Assembly (NCBI RefSeq): GCF_029870285.1
Contig: NZ_JACSYA010000030.1
Location: 7,924 to 71,923 of the forward strand
DNA: 64,000 nucleotides
Direction: 5' to 3'
Origin: Delftia sp. PS-11
GTDB taxonomy: Bacteria; Pseudomonadota; Gammaproteobacteria; Burkholderiales; Burkholderiaceae_C
Below, one piece after another: positions 61,300 through 64,000 of the stretch. Both the position numbers and the translations under genes were made by a program. The notes under the pieces were generated by a model. The model saw only the letters and a program-made list of their open reading frames with translations. It had not been told where the DNA came from and searched no databases. Position 1 is the stretch's first letter. Every line of letters begins with the position of its first letter.

Positions 61300-61637
61300 C
61301 CCCCTGGCATCCTTGTGCAACGCGAATAACGGAGCGCAGGTCACAGACCATGGCTTCAAAGCAGCCAGCACCTGCTTTGCTGATAGAGCGCTTGCCAAGG
61401 TGGCAGGTCATTGGGCAGCATCTGCCAGGGAGCACCTGCACGAACGAGTCAACGCAATGCATTGAAGACTTCACGCAGATCGTGTTCACGCTGGGATGCA
61501 TGCAGATCCATCAGTGTCAGGTAAGGAGTGGTGAAGCTCTACTATTCATCACTGATGTCAGTGGGATAGGGTTTGCGGGGCATCACCCGACTCTACCGGG
61601 GCTTGGCAATTGATGGCGAAAAGTTCATAACACGCTC
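61297..61637 (-). pseudogene. IS5-family transposase remnant
   Basis: Minus-strand translation from the ATG at 61583 gives MPRKPYPTDISDE, then in-frame stops, then recognisable LTLMDLHASQREHDLREVFN, LVRAGAPWQMLPNDLPPW and, after a frameshift, AGCFEAMVCDLRSVIRVAQG. These match the N-terminal 90 or so residues of IS5-group DDE transposases. A terminal-repeat-like GAGCGTGTTATGAACTTTTC starts at 61637. The rest of the element is absent and the remnant runs into the Rhs fragment at about 61297. The breakpoint sits inside the Rhs core, suggesting insertion followed by deletion. Confidence 0.75.
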
Positions 61638-61640
61638 TAA

Positions 61641-62009
61641 CTATTCTCTATAAAGTATATTTACCATTTCTCCAGATGCTAATTTTTTAACATCTTCGAT
61701 TGATTCTACTTCATATATTGAGTAAGATAGTTCAATTCCATTGGGGGCGGATATTTCATTTCCTAATGGCAATGTTTCGGTTTCAATTATTTTTCTTATT
61801 CCTGCAAAAATATATCTGACTTTTTTATCATTTAATTCAATTGATCCATCTTCATTTAAGTCTTGATTTTCAATTGCTATTTTTCGTGCGAAATTTTCAA
61901 TTTCTCCTTCTTCTGAATTTATAAGATATATATTCTCATGTATTAAATATGATTCTTGATTTTCATTAATTAATTCAAAATAAAAAATAGCATGTGCACA
62001 GTACCACAT
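61641..62009 (-). CDS. DUF4288-like protein, probable Rhs immunity protein
   Basis: This very AT-rich gene encodes 122 residues. The start MWYCAHAIFYFE and the later ENIYLINSEEGEIENFARKI plus FAGIRKI match DUF4288-type proteins. The ATG at 62009 directly follows the TAA of the rhs tip gene, and AAAAGGAAT in that gene's end serves as the ribosome site. Such coupling is typical of toxin-immunity pairs, so it probably neutralises the tip encoded at 62010-62390. The function is inferred from position. Confidence 0.72.
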   Translation of the reverse strand: MWYCAHAIFYFELINENQESYLIHENIYLINSEEGEIENFARKIAIENQDLNEDGSIELNDKKVRYIFAGIRKIIETETLPLGNEISAPNGIELSYSIYEVESIEDVKKLASGEMVNILYRE

Positions 62010-62753
62010 TTATTTATTCCTTTTGCTTTTGTTGCGATTGCCTCTAGCTTTTTGTTCTTTTACAAGTCTTTTTCTTTCATTTGCACTAGTGTTGGGGTCT
62101 TTTAACTTTTTTTCTATTTCTGAATCTGTGACGCCTATCAGGCCGGTGTCTTTCTGATTTTGATTTCCACCCTTAGACATCTCCATTAAACCATCAACAA
62201 GCCAATCTGGCAACAATTTTGGCCATTCAAAAGATGGTGTGCCAGATGATGGAGGACAGTCCGGATCTGTTATTGGTGGGGGATCTGTTTCAATACATCC
62301 TCCAGGTATTGTACATATTTTAATAAGGCCAAAAGGATCGATGTAAATTAATGGATTTTTCTTGCTATATATGTATTTGTTTAATCCTCCTGTTATCTCT
62401 ATTGGATCAGTCTGCAGATATCTTCCTAAAACTGGGCTGTAATCCCGGTAATAGTTGTAATTGTGCAGGTAGTGGTAGGTGGGGCCGCTGGCGTTCGTGC
62501 CATTGGCGTGGTCTGCCTGCCATAGTGGCTCTGTGCCCCAGTCCGATCCGGGCTGCCAGCCGTAGGCTTTGGTGGTTTGGCACTGGGGGTCTATTTCGGC
62601 CAGCAGTCCTTCATTACTGTAGACAAACCAGGTGGTTTGCGCACTCTGTGCGGACCCTATGGTTTTGCGGATACGCCGTCCGAAGGGGTCGTACTGGTAG
62701 CGGGCGGTGATTTGTCCGTCGTGCTCCACGGCCACCCGGCGCTCTGCGGCGTC
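62010..62753 (-). pseudogene. orphan Rhs core fragment with C-terminal toxin tip
   Basis: The open frame begins abruptly after a TAG with DAAERRVAVEHDGQ, an Rhs repeat, and continues through YQYDPFGRRIRKTIG. It then reads YHYLHNYNYYRDYSPVLGRY: about 60 residues of core that normally lie between YLHN and YNYYRDY are missing, without loss of frame. The core ends at PLIYIDPFGL, the standard cleavage boundary. The tip that follows is about 110 residues, Pro/Cys-rich then strongly basic (ERKRLVKEQKARGNRNKSKR). I do not recognise its toxic activity. A GTG at 62735 could start a free tip protein. Confidence 0.75.
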
Positions 62754-62842
62754 GCACTAAATTCTGTAGTAATTAAAAATTCTTCTTGAATCTGAATTAT
62801 CGGGGAAAATTTTAATGATTTCTCATAAAATTAATGAAGTGA
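62754..62842. other. short AT-rich spacer between orphan cassettes
   Basis: About 90 bp of AT-rich sequence lies between the end of the second immunity gene and the abrupt start of Rhs homology in the next cassette. I see no gene or clear terminator in it. It marks the junction between two displaced toxin-immunity modules. Confidence 0.4.
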
Positions 62843-63151
62843 TCATTTTTCTATGAATCTTTTAAAAACTAAAATTTCTTTCTCTTTAATATTTATTGAT
62901 TTTGAATTTGAACAAGACTCTGCAACGCATTTTACAAAGTAATTTGAAGGAAGATCTGCGATTATCTCGGTTTCAATTACACTGACGTTCTCAAAATCTT
63001 CGTCAGAAACTTGCCCATCAAAAATGACACGAACATAGATATTTTTTTCATGCCATGAAACAAGTACTGCCAAAATTTTATTTGTTACATTGCACAATAA
63101 TGCGGATTGAAGTGTTAATAATAAATAATCTTTGAAATTATGAAAATTCAT
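62843..63151 (-). CDS. candidate immunity protein, copy 2
   Basis: This AT-rich gene encodes 102 residues. LLLTLQSALLCNVTNKILAV, then WHEKNIYVRVIFDG, SVIETEIIADLP and an acidic, basic-ending tail form a pattern common in immunity proteins next to contact-dependent toxins. It is a paralogue of the next gene, with the same LLTLQ-ALL...NVT/NRIT core and IETE/IENF middle. Two diverged copies next to one toxin suggest duplication or stacking of immunity against variants. Confidence 0.65.
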   Translation of the reverse strand: MNFHNFKDYLLLTLQSALLCNVTNKILAVLVSWHEKNIYVRVIFDGQVSDEDFENVSVIETEIIADLPSNYFVKCVAESCSNSKSINIKEKEILVFKRFIEK

Positions 63152-63153
63152 AT

Positions 63154-63459
63154 TTAAATCAATGGTGATTTTGCAAATACACTAATAAGATTATCATCTT
63201 TTTTTATAATACTAAACGATGATGCAATCTTGATATAAGATTTTATATGAAAAATAGGAATTTCATTTAAAATGAAATTTTCTATATCTTTTACCATTGC
63301 GTAATCTATTTCTTTTGGCTCTGATTCAAAATAAATATATATGGATATATCTTTTTTAATCCAAGAAATTTGAATTAAACTCATTCGATTTGTTATTCTG
63401 TTCAATAATGCTGCTTGAAGTGTTAAAAGTATTTTTGTATATAATTTTCGTTCATTCAT
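63154..63459 (-). CDS. candidate immunity protein, copy 1 (cognate to Ntox50 tip)
   Basis: This AT-rich gene encodes about 101 residues, paralogous to the gene downstream (ILLTLQAALLNRITNRMSLI versus LLLTLQSALLCNVTNKILAV). The ATG at 63459 lies inside the toxin gene end, an 8-bp overlap, so translation is coupled to the toxin. That makes it the likely cognate antidote. An ATG at 63501 is a longer alternative start, but it lies deeper in the toxin frame. Confidence 0.68.
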   Translation of the reverse strand: MNERKLYTKILLTLQAALLNRITNRMSLIQISWIKKDISIYIYFESEPKEIDYAMVKDIENFILNEIPIFHIKSYIKIASSFSIIKKDDNLISVFAKSPLI

Positions 63460-63784
63460 TTTTAGGCCTGGCTGGGACAATATGAGCACCTTTTGATCCA
63501 TAGTGGATTATTCCAATGTTTGTGGGAAACTTCTCTCTAGTATTTCTGTCCACATATTCACCAATATTCTTGCCAAAATCTACTCGCTCTCTAGAACCTG
63601 GTTGCCCAACTGGTATATCTCCAACTTGTTGACCTGTTCCTGCTCCTTTGTCAAGTAGAGACTGGGGGTCTGGATCGCTTAGTTCGCTTCTTCCAGGAAG
63701 AAAATTATTATGTCCAGGCACATGCTTTCCTTGCTGGCCTTCATGAATTTTTGGACTGGAGTCATCACCTCCATCCGAAAACAT
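63452..63784 (-). CDS. Rhs toxin tip with Ntox50-like (bacterial toxin 50) domain
   Basis: This 110-residue frame has HEGQQGKHVPGHNNFLPGRS, then VDFGKNIGEYVDRNTREKFP and HYGSKGAHIVPARP at the end. This is the pattern I recall for bacterial toxin 50, a predicted RNase of polymorphic toxin systems. The frame is open upstream to about 63841, where it meets the Rhs core in a different frame. It is therefore disconnected from its carrier and may be silent unless re-joined by recombination. The ATG at 63784 may not be used. Confidence 0.7.
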   Translation of the reverse strand: MFSDGGDDSSPKIHEGQQGKHVPGHNNFLPGRSELSDPDPQSLLDKGAGTGQQVGDIPVGQPGSRERVDFGKNIGEYVDRNTREKFPTNIGIIHYGSKGAHIVPARPKNE

Positions 63785-63831
63785 CCAATCTTTTGTAGCA
63801 TTCCAGGCACTATTGCAAGCCTTGATAGCTG

Positions 63832-64000
63832 CTACGCTTGCGTCCCTGTCTCTTCATCAAAATACTGACCCGCAAACCGCAGGTTCATCTGCGTGCGGTT
63901 GCCGCTGCGCTGCAGCGTTTGCCCGAAGCTCTCGCTCAAGGCCTGCCACGATGGCTGTCCTGTCGCATCGCTGGCCACCTGCGGGGTGCTCAGGTGGTCG
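63832..64000 (-). pseudogene. Rhs core fragment running off the window edge
   Basis: The minus-strand frame from the window edge reads DHLSTPQVASDATGQPSWQA, FGQTLQRSGNRTQMNLRFAG and QYFDEETGTQA, then stops (TAG at 63832-63834). In an intact Rhs the frame would go on from EETGT to YNYYRDY. The stop arises where core joins the toxin sequence out of frame. The part beyond 64000 is not visible, so I cannot say whether it belongs to a full-length rhs gene. Confidence 0.78.

Noticed and set aside
61266..61613. A 115-residue plus-strand frame
   Set aside because: It is the complement of the IS5-like transposase remnant, whose minus-strand translation matches a known family.
60900..64000. A CRISPR array in the AT-rich end
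   Set aside because: There is no regular repeat-spacer pattern. The repeats seen are Rhs core fragments.

Overview
The window looks like chromosome of a GC-rich betaproteobacterium of the family Comamonadaceae, most likely Delftia or a close relative. The reasons are the large set of Bug-type (TctC) substrate-binding proteins, the split tryptophan genes next to ung, the TcuAB pair, and a fused S-adenosylmethionine decarboxylase-spermidine synthase of a kind I remember being described from Delftia acidovorans. Almost all of the window is ordinary, densely packed chromosome. The last 4 kb is different: it is AT-rich, patchy and full of gene fragments.

Region 1 (1-10.3 kb) is a catabolic island. 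A minus-strand operon encodes two alpha/beta hydrolases around a LigAB-type extradiol dioxygenase. Divergent from it are an FAD monooxygenase, a porin, a Bug binding protein and, past an AraC-type regulator, a Tat-exported lipoprotein amidohydrolase. Together they suggest uptake, hydroxylation, meta-cleavage and hydrolysis of an aromatic compound that I cannot name.

Region 2 (10.3-39.3 kb) appears to be an older gph-trpE-trpGDC-ung neighbourhood opened by two blocks. The first block holds the fused polyamine enzyme, a chalcone-isomerase-like exported protein and a two-component system. The second holds a carbon-storage and acetyl-phosphate operon (phasin, DUF3141 hydrolase with a PHA-synthase-like cysteine, MaoC-Pta fusion, acetate kinase, FabI-like reductase, TetR regulator) and a five-gene membrane-stress module (YjfI, PspA-like, YqiJ-like, flotillin, giant AAA+ ATPase). 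A short peptide with tandem Trp codons lies before trpGDC and suggests attenuation.

Region 3 (39.2-41.3 kb) is a compact operon of two roadblock proteins, a small GTPase and an unknown protein, resembling MglA/MglB or conservon systems. Region 4 (41.6-60.3 kb) holds transport and metabolic units: LysR/Bug/gamma-glutamyltransferase; a ribose-type ABC importer with epimerase and kinase controlled by a LacI regulator beside a 26-bp perfect palindrome; LysR/alpha-hydroxyacid oxidase/Bug/AhpD-like; and tcuA-tcuB-Bug.

Region 5 (60.4-64 kb) is a graveyard and reservoir of interbacterial toxin parts. It holds a decayed PIN toxin-antitoxin pair, an IS5-family remnant, three Rhs core fragments, a Ntox50-like toxin tip and several candidate immunity genes. 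The intact rhs gene, if there is one, should lie beyond the right edge. No tRNA, rRNA or CRISPR array was recognised.
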